From NCBI RefSeq assembly GCF_965638725.1, contig NC_134960.1, forward strand, positions 2,172,501 to 2,236,500: a stretch of DNA of 64,000 bases. The letters run 5' to 3'. Under the pieces are notes generated by a model. The model was given only the letters and a program-made list of their open reading frames with translations. It was not told where the DNA came from and made no database searches. The DNA is from Aptenodytes patagonicus (taxonomy: Eukaryota > Chordata > Aves > Sphenisciformes > Spheniscidae). Below are positions 1-12,700 of this stretch, one piece after another. Position numbers and translations under genes: made by a program. Numbering within the stretch: position 1 is the first letter of the stretch; every line of letters begins with the position of its first letter.

Positions 1-689
1 ACCCAAATAACTGGTCAGATATTGCGCATGTTGTTTCCAGAAAGCAGTCACTCCCACGGACCGTTACAGAGCTGTAATCAATGTTCCTCCTAACGGCCCG
101 TTTCCTAAGAAAATATTTTACCTCATGTAATTTAATCTTTACAAAATTTCTCAATTTCCCTGGCTTGGGACTGGCCTTTGAACAAGCACCAGAGCAGTTT
201 CTGTGGCAGAGGTGCTCCAGGAACTGCGCTGTGGAGCAGCACTGCTTTGCGACGCTCTTATAGCAAGAACAAAGTCCAGGGGTTTATCTTTTATCTCCAT
301 TGCACGAAGCAGGATTTCTGCTCGCTGCTGGAGCATCCCAGCCTGGTTTTGCACACGCGTATGTACCTCGCTGTACCAGCCGCCCTAACAAGGGCATGCA
401 CTGGTGGAAGGCAGCAAAGAGCTATCTATTCACTCCCTAAATACTGTGAATATGACTCAAGACTCCCTGCTAGTGACCTGCTTTTTACACCTACCTGGCT
501 TTTCTCTATTGCTGTCTGGAAGAGGGGAGAGTATAAGTAAAGGTAAAACAGTCTCTGCAACCCCAGGAGACGGGTCAGTTTGGGGTCAGAAAATTTGCCA
601 GGATAAGAGAAAACTCCCTTTCAGCTGGATTGCTTTAAACTAAGCCCCCAGCACAAAATATTGAAACATAACCACTGAGAGAAAGCATT
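1..689. other. Non-coding interval, left edge
   Basis: I see no exon-like reading frame with matching splice sites, no RNA gene and no clear repeat here. The short open frames overlap one another on both strands and look like chance. In the mammalian order RAD50 would lie to the left on the minus strand with its 5' end facing IL5, but its N-terminal ATP-binding motif is not encoded in this stretch. Confidence 0.6.
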
Positions 690-866
690 TCAGGGGCACA
701 GGTTGCCCAGAGAGGTGGTGGATGCCCCATCCCTGGAGACATTCCAGGTTAGGTTGGACGGGGCTCTGAGCAACCTGATCTACTTGAAGATGTCCCTGCC
801 CATGGCAGGGGGGTTGGACTAGATGTCCTTTAGAGGTCAACCCAAACTATTTTATGATTCTGTGAT
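690..866 (+). mobile_element. CR1 LINE 3'-end fragment
   Basis: The segment reads through the familiar avian CR1 3' end: a 'gcccagagaggtggtggatg' block, a 'ggttggactagatg' block, then a short terminal tail of 'tatgattctgtgat' type. CR1 copies are usually 5'-truncated and end in a short ATTCTATG-type microsatellite, which fits. The tail and internal bases have diverged from the usual consensus as I remember it, so the copy looks old. It carries no intact reading frame. Confidence 0.85.
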
Positions 867-3800
867 TTCTGCAGGTTAGTAAAAGCATATTCATACTCTA
901 ATAGAAACGACAGCCAGTGGTGGGGAGCCCTCCTGGCCCCACCAAGTCACCTGCTCGTCTCTGGGCATTGGGCTGGATCCAGCTCAGGAGGAGGCAAACC
1001 CTGCGGTCCTGAGCAGCACTGCTTTCCTGGGAGTGGAGAGAAGAGCTGGTCAGGAGGGGTTCCCACAAACAACGGTTGCAGCTTTTTATGTGGCTAAATA
1101 CGTGGCACTGGCTGCAGCTGAAATCCATATGGGACCACAGAGCATCTGCTCAGGTGGGACATTGCAGCCACTTCAAAGATGCCCAGGAAACACTTATCTT
1201 TAACAAATGAGACATAACATTTACTAATGAAGTTAACTGTTGAAATGTAGTTGCCACGTGTGAGACTACATTAGTCAAAAGCTGCCCATTTATTAAGGAG
1301 GATTTAAAAACCAAGATATAGTCTCCAAAGCCCCATGATCTCCTCATGCATCTAGCTTGCCCTTTCAGATAAGGGTGGAAAAGGACACAATGCAGAGTCT
1401 GTCACAAATGTCTCTCTGCCCTAGGGCTCCATTTACCCCCACACATTCGTCCCATTTACCACCAAAACACCCACACACCACTTTGTAGCGCGTCCCCCCG
1501 ACAGTGCCCGTGGGCTGCACACCCCAGCCAGCAGTGCTGGGGCACCAGAGGACACCCCTTGAGCACCCCTTGGACCCCCCTCGGACCCCCCTTGGACCCC
1601 CCTCGCTCCTGACACCTCAGGACAGGAGGGGAGGGGGGTGGAATCTCAGCAGGCTCCCTACCCTGAAGCACCCGGAGCGCTACCTGCACCCTGCAGCACT
1701 GCTCCGCTGAGTCCTCCACCTCCTCTGGGACCTGTCCCGGCAGAGGAGCCCAGGCGGCTTTGAGCAGCCATTGCCATCTTCAGGAGAAAGACGGTCTAGG
1801 AAATCAAGTCTGTTCCCTGATTTTCAGAAATTGCCATTTTCTTGAGCCTGGCAGGCTAGAGAGGCACAAGCTACTGCACCATATCCATGCTGCATTATGT
1901 ACTCGCACCAGTAAAGAAGCCTTATCTGAGCATCGTAACTTCATGCTTATCTAGATGAAGGAGCAAAACCAGCTACTGCAAACAGTTGCAGCTTCCAGCT
2001 AATGATGCCAGCAAAAAGATACGAAGGTGACAATAGCATACAATAGCTCGCTAGTTCCTGTGTGCCACTTTAGGTCCATCTCCTCCGGGCACCACAGTGT
2101 TTCAAGCTGCTGTGGTTTCCGCAGGGGCTTTGTGGCACTGCTACAGCCGGGGATCAATCCTGCACTGGGGACCAGGCAGCAAGCGCTGAGCAGCTCCCAC
2201 AGCTGCCCAAGTGCTGGCAATGCAACTGAGTCACGAGCGGGTTCAGAAAAGTTCATGCTTAAGCAAGCTCAGCATTAGTCTCGCCCGTTACGGGCTTGGT
2301 GAGCACGCTGCGATGGCAGACTGACTGGCTCAATCCATACAAGGCATTCACCACGTCTACCAAGCCTGTTAATGCAGGCACGGACCCACGGGAATCGCCA
2401 TCTCTCCATGCAGAGAAGCCCTTGCCCCGGGTGATGATCCCAGCTTGCAGCTCTGGCATCAGCAGCACCTCGCACAGCTTTTAGGATAGCTTTGTTTTCA
2501 CATTTGTAGCATCACCTGATTCTTCTTTCAATAATATTCCTAAATCAGCCATAACATGAACATTGCTTATCACACCCTGACTCGCACTGACATACCTATT
2601 TCATTATCATAATTCATGAATTCACTAATTAATTACGTTATTCACTTCCATACTCCTGATCATTCCAAATTCAAACTGAGTCACTTAGGATCAATCCAAC
2701 AGTTTGGATTTCCATTTACTGTCTTTTTCTCCAGCCTCCAGAGTTTCTTCAGAAATATATTCTTTGCTTATTCTTATTCTTATTCTTATTCTTATTCTTA
2801 TTCTTAGCAATTCTGTCAGTGTTTGTGGTGCCTTCGCTCTGCCCATTCTCAGAGATCAGACAAATTCTAGAGCTATAGGGATCAAAGGTGTAGAGCATCG
2901 AGAAGGTCAGGACCTGTTGCTTGTATTTTGTTCTTTTTATTTTTTTGTATTTATTTATTTTTGTATTTTGTTCTTACATTGTCCTTCAGCTTCTTCTTAA
3001 CCCTGCATTCACATGTAAAAAAACCCCAAACCATCTGAACAGTAACGAACCTGAGGCTGGAAGATGTGACTACAGTTTGTGTAGGGACACCAAGCCAGCT
3101 TAGAGAGAAAAACTAGCACTTGAGCAGTTCCGTTATCTCAAGTGGAAGAAGAAAAAAAAGGGGGAAAAAAGGAAAAGAAAACCCCCTGCATTGCAAAGTC
3201 TAACAGTTTTGGAGTATGTCACAAGAAGACAGCGTGGTCATACAGTGGCGAAGAACCGGTCTTGTTCCTTTGGGAGCTAGCCAAAGCCCTGCTGAAAGAC
3301 CAGCTCGTGCTACTGATGTGTGCAATGAAAATACCCTATAATTCTTGGGAACCGGGGATTATCTCCTGAACACAAAAAAACAAAATTTGCCAAGGAAAAA
3401 AAAAAATCATACAGCGCATACAAGGTTTTGAGAGAGCGCTAGGATTCTGCAGAAGTGGTTAGAGGTGGGGGAAGAGGAAAGGCCTGACACATAAAATCTG
3501 TCAGCAGTTGTGCTGGCCAGGAACAGAAGTGGGGACAGATGTGCTCTCTGCGATGAGCGGCCCCGGCGCAGGGAGACCTGAGGCGGGGGGGACCATGGCA
3601 GCGGCAGGCAGCTCCGTGGATGATCCCTCACAGCGGGGACAGGAACCGCTGCGGCACGGGATGGACCAACCGTCGGCCGAGGAACAGGTGAAAAAGGGGG
3701 ATTTCCCAACCAGTCTTCAGGTCCCACAGCAATTCAAAACCAAGTTGTCCATGGAGGTCTCCAGTGGTGGGGTCAAACCTCAGCCTGGCTGGCAGGTACA

Positions 3801-5240
3801 GCCCAGGTGCCAGCCAAAAATGGCTTTGCCCGAAAAATCAGTATGAGTTTGTGGGAGACCAAAAGAAACAAGCTGTAAAACACCAGAAACACAGCAGACC
3901 AAGAACGGGGCTTAATATTTTCAGCTGCATGACTTACAAATTCAGCCCAAGGGCGACTGGTAGCACCAGGCGGGTTCTCCGCAGAGCTCCCACTGATGCG
4001 CTGGTGCAGGGTCCATGCTCCTGCAAGGATATGATCCTTGGAGCTGCATGACGAGAAAGCTCTACAGATAAGCATGCAGCGTGAAAAAAAAAAACCAAAC
4101 CACTATTCCTGTTAGAGATGACAAACTGTGTAGAGTGAAGTGGGCAGCAATCAGCTTGCACGTTAGCTTGAGCTAAGCCACACAGCCACTACTGACTTTT
4201 GACTTCCCCGATTCAAAGTATTGAGATATTGAAGCGCTGACTCGTAACTGCTGTGGCATCGGGTGGCGAGCCACCGGGTCACGCAGAGTGGAGCCAGCAG
4301 ATCTGCTCCTGCCCAGCAGAAACGGGGCTGGACCGCCTGCCGCCGCGGATGCTGCCCTCGTGGGAACCTGCAAGCAGAAAGCAAATGATAGCGCTTTTTG
4401 AAAAACGACACCATTCTTTTTGAAAAGGAATTGAAAAGGGCTTTTTCCAGCTTCCAGGAAAGAGGGAAACACAAGTCACTGAGTTGGCTAATTTGGCCAG
4501 GTAACAAGCCATAAAGCCTTCAACGAATGAAGACCTTAGACGCGACCCTCACAAACCCGGTGGGCTTCCCCCTTGCCAGCTCCTGGCCAGCGAGCGGTGC
4601 GGCGAGGGTACCACCGTCCCGGCACAAAATCAACTCCCTGGCCCCAACTGCGCCCGTGGCGTCCGGGCTGACACGCTGCATCCCTGCACGGATGCATCCT
4701 GCATCCCTCCTTCCCCACCCAAAAGGAGCCACTTCGCTGTGCCCATCCCCGGGGCCGCCCTCCCGCTCCAGCACCTGCTCCAGGGCGGCAGCTTCTCCTC
4801 CTGTAAATTAATTAATTCTTAGGGGATACCTGCATTTTGACAAAACTTTTCCACAAGTATTGCACAAACGCTGCCATTTTCCCTTTCTAGGCAGTGGTCC
4901 ACGTGTTTTCCATGGGGTTTGGGGTTTTTTTTTCCTTACACCACAGTCTTTTTCCTGTTGTGTATCAGAAGCTAGCACGCTGTTGTCAGAGAAGCTCCAA
5001 TTTCTAGAGAAGTTCCGTGGAGACGGCAACTGCTTGGTAATGCTTTGGGTCATTCTATGTTTTACTGATTTTAAAATTGAAAAGCCACATCATTATATCT
5101 GTATTACCTCCTTCTGTGGAAATGCTGATTGGGTAAGGAGTGTGCCCCAAGGTTAAACACCAAATTTACTGGAACTTTTCTCTTCCAGAAAGTCTAATCA
5201 GATGGCCTTTTTTCTATCAGTTTCAAAAATCAACCTAAAC
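867..5240. other. Non-coding interval upstream of IL5
   Basis: No gene recognised. Minor features are a C-rich direct repeat built on 'ggacccccct' near 1557-1606, a TTCTTA microsatellite at 2768-2806, a purine-rich run around 3140-3180, and a moderately GC-rich patch near 3540-3700 and 4560-4800. The open frames here are short, overlap on both strands and lack family motifs. The last 100 bp probably hold IL5 promoter elements (see separate entry). Confidence 0.55.
2768..2806. repeat. (TTCTTA)n microsatellite
   Basis: About six perfect copies of a 6-bp unit (tattct/ttctta). The apparent serine-tyrosine or leucine-isoleucine peptides across it are a by-product of the repeat, not protein. Confidence 0.95.
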
Positions 5241-5270
5241 TGTTATTTCCTTGTAGAGAGACCATAAAAT
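5212..5270 (+). promoter_or_regulatory. IL5 core promoter: TATA-like box, TTATTTCC and GATA motif
   Basis: A TATA-like CATAAAA lies at 5263-5269, about 55-60 bp before the IL5 start codon at 5323, which predicts a transcription start near 5290-5295 and a short leader, as in mammalian IL5. Just upstream are TTATTTCC (5243-5250), placed where the mammalian CLE0 (Ets/NFAT/AP-1) element sits, and TATC (5215-5218), a reverse-strand GATA core. Mammalian IL5 is driven by GATA3 and NFAT/AP-1 at such sites. The TATA-like box and spacing are seen directly. The assignment of the other two motifs is inference from position and short cores. Confidence 0.5.
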
Positions 5271-5322
5271 GGCAGAGGACTGGTCCAGAATCACTTACAG
5301 GTTCTCTGAGCACATCAGGAGG

Positions 5323-8300
5323 ATGAAGACCCATCTCTACCTTCTTCTGCTAGCTGCAGGCATCTCTGCCGCTCCCCAGATGAGCAGCATGGCTGAATTA
5401 CTGACATTATTACAGCAAATGTGTGAGTCGGTGACAAAGGACATTCAGGTAAGTTCAATTTCCACTTCACTAATATAAAATTTAATATACTGAATCCTCT
5501 TGTTCTTTAATATTTAACTTTTTTGAAAGTCAAACACTGTATTTAAGTGACGGTATTTTTATTAGTGTTAATGAAGATGATATTTGAAAGGCTTAATTAA
5601 TATTTTTCAGAATTTGAGGATTGAAACTCCAGACAATATAGATGTAAGTAAAACTCCTTTTTTTAAATAAAATTAACTTTTTCATAAATTTAGTCATTGG
5701 AAATTGAAATAGTTTTAAAATTGTTATCCCCTAAAGCACTCTATTTGTATTTAAGAACAAACAATGACTTTAAATGTAGCTATTATAAGATATACAATGT
5801 TATTAAAGGTATTAAATGTTATTGTAAGACAGAAAATGTTATTAAAATCAATCAAATGTTGAGTGAAAGAAAAATACGCTGTGATATAAAAGTAGAACAA
5901 GAATATTTGCTGTCCTGGCTATGTTTTTGTAAATCTCCTGCAGAAAACACACACACACAGCTTTTTGAACGAAGGACAGTTGAAAAGGAAAGAACAAACT
6001 CGTTCACATTTCTTGCTTGTCCATCTGCAAAAATACTTCTTTTTAGTCTACCTCGTTTAGTCTACTTTTAGAAATGGCTTTTTATACCTTTACCATCAGT
6101 AAGGGGATTAAATAGGTGTATTACCACATCTTGTCTGAAGGATGGTGCTAATGCCCCGAGAACAAGACACCAACTACCGTGTGTCCATGAATGAGGTCTG
6201 TCTTAAAGATCAAATTCCCCCTTATGCATTTGCCATCTTCTTTTGCATCTCCAATAAATTTCTCCTGTTCCGTCTCGGCGTAAAGGCTCTTTTCTTTGCG
6301 AGCTGACTTTCAACAGCTTCCTCCTGAGGCAGATGCTGCGAATGAGAATTTTTTTTTCTGCTGTGCATCAGTTGGAAACTTGGTTTCAACATGAGATCGC
6401 AGCCCAGCACAGGGCTCTTCAGATAATATCACGGCCAGATGGCTATTTGTGGGAATGCAATTTGAGTCATTAATTTACTGAAGGAGCAGAACAGTTCACG
6501 TTTGTGCCATACGCTAGCTGCAGGAGGGTGGGGGATTTTTGGCAGCAAATCCAGCCCATTCCTTGTAAATTAGGTGTAAAGTTCCCAGCTCTGTCACTTC
6601 TCTCTGGATCCTGTCTGGAAGAGCTCTCTTCCCAGGCTGGGGCTTGGGCTGGGTTTAACCCCGCGTTTTTAATAAGGAAAACAGACTCAGAATCAGCGGT
6701 GCCGAACGCTGGCGGCTCGCTCGTCCCTTTCCCTGCTGAGGTCCCCGGCGGTGCCACCGCAGCCCACCGCACCGGTGCCCGGCTCTCCTCCGGGGAGAAG
6801 AGCTGCTTCACTCTCACCTGTGCTTCGGATACAGAGATGACGGAGAATTTCCCAGTGTCTCTGCGTTTGCTGTTCATCAGCGGCAGAAGCAAGCAGCTTC
6901 CCAAGCAAGGTCGGGGGAAAAATGATCCTCCTCGTCATGCAGCATCCAGGAATGACTAGCAGAAGACCATGCGTTGGTCGAGAACGTCATGGGCACGACG
7001 CTGGCCTTCAGCAGCTGTCTGCATTTCCTCTGACCTTCGCTGATTAGTTTTTGCTTCGTTTTTCATGACTTTCTTCTCCCATTACACTTCTCTCCAATCT
7101 GTTCCTGCCGCTGATGGAAGTGTCCTCTCCTTCTTTCCTTCTCCGTGAGTTTAGCTAATCTCTTCCAAAACAACCCCGCACTGGCAAGTGCAACCATCAT
7201 CCCTCTTTGCTCTGCTTCTGCCCCATATCCCCTCCAGCCCTCCCGGCCGCCTTGCCTAGACCATAAGGTCTCGGAGGCAAATGTCAGCTACCGCTTTGCA
7301 GAAGAGGACCAGCGTGCCCGGTGCACGGCCGCCCCCGGGACGGGACAAGGCAAACAGGGCTGAGAGATGAGAGTGCGACCGTTGTCCCCATCTCTTCTGG
7401 CACGCAGAAGTCATCTGACGCAGAGGTTAATGTTTGGAGTCGTTTCAGGTTCATTTATTTTCTTTCTCTCGTGTTCAGAGAGTTCTAGCTTCTGGGGCAG
7501 AAAGCATCTCGCATCCAAACTGAAGACATAAACCAGAATTATCTGCTGACACGACCAGATGTAAGAAATCAGACTTGTCTTCAGATGGCTGCAGAAGAGA
7601 GAGGACTAAGTCTTTAGATAATTGTATGCTTCATCTGAACATTACAAAACATATGCTAGCAGAAACTATCATCTGCCAGGTTTCTGTCTGCAGAGTAAAT
7701 AAATGCGCACATCAGTTAAGCACGTTTGCCTAAGTCATTTACAAATTTGAGCCCAAAAGTCAGTAACAATTTATTTGCCACCCAGGCAGCTGGATGTAAC
7801 TCAAGATGATTTTTAATAAACTCATTGCAGTTCATGGTTACAAATTCTTGTATCTCACTTTTGCCGTTTCTTCCATCTTAGGATGTGAATTGTGTCAGCA
7901 CAATTTTTGAAGGAACAGAACAGCTGAAAACTAACCCAGCTATGAAAAAATTCAGTGTCTTTTTTCAAAAATTAGAAAGACTGAAGCAAACACTCACACC
8001 AAGCCTGGCAAAAGAGGTAGGAATTTATTTCTTGTCTATCAGAGATCATGCAGCAGAGATGTAATAAAATGTGATCCATAATTCATAACTAAGCCCATAC
8101 GTTACAAGAGAGAATAATTTCTGTACTCGCTTGTGTTGAGTGGATGGAAGAAGAAATCCTGGCATTATTTCACATTTCCACCCTTCCCTTGCTCTAGTCT
8201 TCAGCTTGACCCACCCCTAAAATAAGGATTCATGTGTGTGATCAGCATATTTAAGGTTTAAGGAAAATCATATCATTTATAAAATGATTTCAAGATGAAA

Positions 8301-8450
8301 AAGCTTTACATAACGGTTAAATATTAAGTAATTTCATTTTCTTGATTAACTTTTCAGGGGAAATGTGATACAGAAAGAAAGAATGCAACAATATTCATAG
8401 GAAAGCTGATGACATTCATCCGAAAAGCATCAAAAAATGCAAGAGCGTAG
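5323..8450 (+). CDS. IL5: Interleukin-5, four exons, 128 aa
   Basis: Secreted T2 cytokine of the short-chain four-helix-bundle family; mammalian IL-5 is a disulphide-linked antiparallel dimer that drives eosinophil and B-cell responses. Coding exons are 5323-5448, 5611-5643, 7882-8016 and 8358-8450 (126, 33, 135 and 93 nt with the stop). All introns are phase 0 with GT/AG borders, and the 33-nt exon 2 matches mammalian IL5. Residues 1-17 or so form a leucine-rich signal peptide (MKTHLYLLLLAAG...). Cys57 and Cys101 fit the conserved intermolecular pair. Cys34 is extra. An NAT glycosylation sequon starts at Asn107. The start at 5323 is chosen because it opens the signal peptide; the in-frame ATG at 5269 lies at the TATA-like box. 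The length is near human (134 aa). No stop or frameshift was seen. Position beside IRF1 supports IL5 over other cluster cytokines. Confidence 0.93.
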
Positions 8451-9740
8451 AGTTACAAGTTTCTAGAATTGCTGTAAATTTAAACAAGCAGTAAAATGTT
8501 TATTTGTTTTAAAAGTACTCTTCCTTTGTGTTAAAGTCTGGCAGGGCACATCTTCCGTTTCAGTGGTACTGTAATGGTTTGTGTTTGGCATGTAATCTCT
8601 GAAAGTATCAATGGCGAAACATCATTGGTATTTCTAGATGAAAAATTAAATGCCTGATAAAGCAAATAGTGCAGGGTATTATGGAAGGAACTGACTAGGC
8701 ATAAAACTTCTGAGTTTCTCATGAAAAGGTCGAGTTAATTTCTGAACAGTCACAGCGAAACTGAATATAGATGGGCGCAAGCAAAAGCAGCTGGTTCACA
8801 CTACGCGCCTTATCTAACCACTGCCTAGGCCCGTGGGTTTTGCACGCTGTGCCATAAATACTGAGTGCTACATCGAGATGTGATTTGAATGTATTTCCTT
8901 TGCCTTTCTTTAAGGCCAGGGTGGACCAGTGCCGGGGGGGGCGGCATGCACTCCAGCAATACGGGTTGGGGATCTAGAACTATTCAGGTTTAAGGTCAAA
9001 TTTCTGCTGGAAAGTTTTGCTGGTATCACGTAACCTCAGCGGAATGGCTGTTATTCTCGATAACGTGCCTGGAAGAGCAAGATCCCGTGTATAGACCGTT
9101 AAACCAGTGCACAACTGACGCTGCTGAAATAGGTGATTTAGCTCAGGGAACTGGTACGGCTATACTGGGAAAATCTCAGCGTTGTCATATCCATCTACAG
9201 TAAAGAGGATTAATCAATGTAATTATACGAGCAAAACTTTTCTAGTACGGAGCTGGCTTCGCCGCTGCTTTGAAGCCAGATGAGGATGAACTGCAAAAGT
9301 CATATTCACACAATATTCCACCTCTTAAGCTCTGCCTAAGCTTCACTATATATATGTGTATCACTTATCAGCAAGGAGTACAAGAACGTTGCACTCACGC
9401 ATATAGGATCACCTTGATTTAGTCCGCTTAGCACTCTGCCCAAAATCTTCCACAAGCACTGAGAAACACATCCTGAGATTTTCCTCTACCTGCAGCTTTG
9501 GTAGATCAGTGTAAATTTAGCAACTAAAGATTTGTAAGGAGCTGGGCATATGCCACTTAGAGAATTAATGATTTTTCTAAAGCTAATGGTGATGATAGGA
9601 GTGTTATAGATCAGTATGAATTTATTTCTATGGTGTCAATTAAATTATATTACATTTTATAGATATATGTATTTTGGAGAAAATATTTATTCTGTATTTT
9701 TACTACTTTTAATAAAGTGAATAAATGTTTGTCTCTGCCT
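8451..9740 (+). other. Probable IL5 3' UTR with poly(A) signals
   Basis: From the stop codon to about 9740 the sequence is AT-rich with ATTTA motifs (for example 8478-8482, 9620-9624 and 9685-9689), typical of unstable cytokine mRNAs. It ends with two AATAAA hexamers at 9711-9716 and 9720-9725, followed by a T-rich stretch. That would give a 3' UTR of about 1.28 kb, longer than the mammalian IL5 3' UTR. An earlier non-canonical poly(A) site cannot be excluded. Confidence 0.5.
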
Positions 9741-12700
9741 TTTTTTCCTCAGAAATTTCTTCCAAGCTATTTCCACACTTGAGCAAATCTAGTTATTGTA
9801 AAATCTCTGATGGTCAAGGGAATGAGATCCTCGAGGTGAATGAGCTAGTGTATTGCTAGAAGCTATTTCTAACGATGCACAAATTAAAAACCAGGGAGAC
9901 CATTAAGGTGCACACCTCTGCGACAGAGCTGAGCTTGCACATTTGGTTTTACTTTAACAGAGCTGCTGAGGAGCCCCTGCTAGAACATGGACTGATGGGC
10001 CATGGAGACCTAAGTGGCCGGTCATAGGAAAGCTTACCGGCCTCTCTCCCTCCTCTTCAACAGTTAAAATGGAAGGGGAGAGAATCCAAGCGACAGTCTA
10101 ACTGCAAAACCTGCTCCAGGTGGTGGCAATGTCTGAGGCTCGAAGCTGAACAGTTTTTCAGTGCTTATTCTCAGATGCAGACACCTGCCAGCATCTGAAC
10201 AAGCATCCCACATACTGATTGTCCGACTTAGCCTGAGTAACACCAAGCGGTGGGGATAAACATGCTGCAAACAGAGGAAAAAACAGCTGGTGAGGTTCCT
10301 AATGTAAAATAAATACCTTTTAAATAAATAAGCGAGCATCTCCTCAGACCTGCAACAGAAATTGCAGCCCTTGCCATTCACAGATAAACATTTGCAAAGA
10401 AAGTACCTTTGGTAGAAAATGTTTTCACCCTCCTCCTGGGAGCTGGAGGCTGCCACGACGAGAGCGTCCCCAGAGCTGTCCTGATCCACGCCTCTGGAGC
10501 CCCTGGCTAAGCAGAACCCCCACCAAGACACCAAGACCAAAACGCTGTAGCCGACCTCTATTGCTCTCATAGCTCAAAACGAAATCCCAATCCGCATAAC
10601 CCCCAGATGACAGCTCTGCACGTTGCAGTCTGCCTATTAAAAATACTAGAAATGGGACGTTGTAATGAAGAACGCGTAATAAAGCAGGGAATGCAGAAGC
10701 TGGATGCTGGCTGTAGGTTCCTCCTGTGCTAATTGTATGTCACCCGGAACAAGCGCAGGCTTCCCCAGCCCTACAGAGGGTTTTAGATACCCAGCTACAA
10801 TCAGCATTCCAAGCAGGCAGGGAAAAATAATACCAATTAGAAATGATTTGGGGGGGGGGGAAGAACCAAAAGAGATTTTCCGGCATTTCAGTCTGAATTG
10901 GGATAAGACGTACATGAACAAAAACTAAGGAAAGATCTGATTCAAAGGGTCAGCATCTTTCCTTGCAGGCTGAGCTCCACTCTCCTGAACAACGACTCCC
11001 ACCAGACCCGAGAGGACCCTCCATCAGCATTTTATCACCTTCTGTGCCCGGCTCCTCTTTGTCCCCCTTTGCCCCCTCTCCGGAGCAGGCAGCCCGGCAG
11101 GCAGCGGGGGCCTGGGGCAGGCAGCCGGCACCGCAAGCTCGCTGTGCCCTCCAGCGTTACGGCTGGGACGCCCACGGTACGTGGATCTGCATTTATTTCT
11201 TTCGGTTTGGGCTGTCCCCAGCCCGGGGCATGAGCTCCCATTGCCGGGTGTCCCTGCAGGGGCTGCGGGTGCTGAAAAAGAATTTATCCTTATTTTTCTT
11301 AGTTCTTTTTGCAAATTATTCCATATTCTCTTTTAGCTTGCACAATGGTGACTCTGCCTTTTGTCTGCCAGGTGACTGCCTGGATGCCGTTTGGAGACAG
11401 TTTCAGCCTTCTGAAGATGCTTTCTAGCTTTGAATGCTCTCCCCTGCCCTGCTGTATAGCTTTTCTGGATTTCTTTCATGTTTTCTCAAGATATTTTGAT
11501 AGGTGATATGTACTTGTATACTGACTTCAAAATGTATGTTGTTAAAGAGCTTCCTGACTGCCTGCAAAAATTTGGGCACAAACCGATGAAAGAAATGTTT
11601 CTGATACTTGTATTAGAAGTATCAGCTCCTGGAAAGCACAGTAGGTTGGACAATCTTAAACATCAAAACAGGCTTTACAGAAAACCTGAAATCGGGGGAG
11701 TCTTTGGCACGTTCATCCTCCTTCAGCTGCGCAGACAGGACAAAGCCACTCCAAAATTTCCAGCCAAAGCAGCTTTCTCAGGGAACACACTTGCAGGCTC
11801 GTGGCTTGTAGGGTGGGACTGTCTTTAACCGCAGCCCTAAAACCCCTTTTAGCTGCCAGCTCAGATTAGTAGAACTAGCAACTCCACCCCTGCAAGAGCA
11901 GCTACGAACCTGGTTAGCAGCTATTACGCCAACTATTAGTTAGCTATTACGTGTCGCTGTGGGCGACGCGTCTCACCCTAGAGAACTCTTGTATCAGGTG
12001 CCTCAAATGAACCTGCCTCTTGTGTTCGTTTCTGCTTCTCCATCAGAATAAAACCAGATTATATAATGAATTAAAAAAAAAAAAAAACAACTTTCTGTAA
12101 ACCTGAAATCTAGTTTTCATTTTCAGGGCAGACTCCCTAATTCTCGCAAGCTATTTCTGAGCTTGGGGCAGCAAAAATGGGCAGGTACTCACAGGGGCAA
12201 TCCCATCCGCTGCTGCAGGTTGGTTTGCAAAACAGCCTGAAATACGGTGATCAGGTACACGGCCCGAGTGGAGCAGGGCGCAGAGGAGGCAGGACACCGG
12301 TAACGCTGCCATTCCGTAACACTGGTGCCAGGTATATTTAAAATCCCAGTGTTACCCTGGTATTGGTCTAACTTCATCCCAAATTTCATTCATCACCGCA
12401 AGAAAGGCTCTGATTTCAGCTGGAGAACACAAAAGGAGAGCTCTAGAGAAACGTTTGGGCTGCCTTATCAATGGGTTTCCTCTAGCTCCCTGGATGATGC
12501 TTGCATTTTTTGCTATAAATATCCCAGCGTAAATTAATTCCTTAAAAAAAAAGTTTTAAATATAGGAGAAAGGAATGAGAAGCAAATTGAGATGAGATTT
12601 TTGGTGAGAAAGAGAGGTGGCTTCCGCCAGTGTCCTTCTAATTACAGAAAAAGCTTCTGGCAAAACTTTCCAATTTTGACATCATAAAAAAAAGAAACTG

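Noticed and set aside
1-5200. RAD50 5' exons on the minus strand
   Set aside because: Expected to the left by mammalian synteny, but no minus-strand frame here encodes the RAD50 N-terminal ATP-binding motif. The gene probably begins outside the window.
5697-6071. 124-codon + frame in IL5 intron 2
   Set aside because: AT-rich Lys/Ile/Asn-rich translation inside an intron with well-defined borders, with no motif and no acceptor/donor pair that keeps the IL5 frame.
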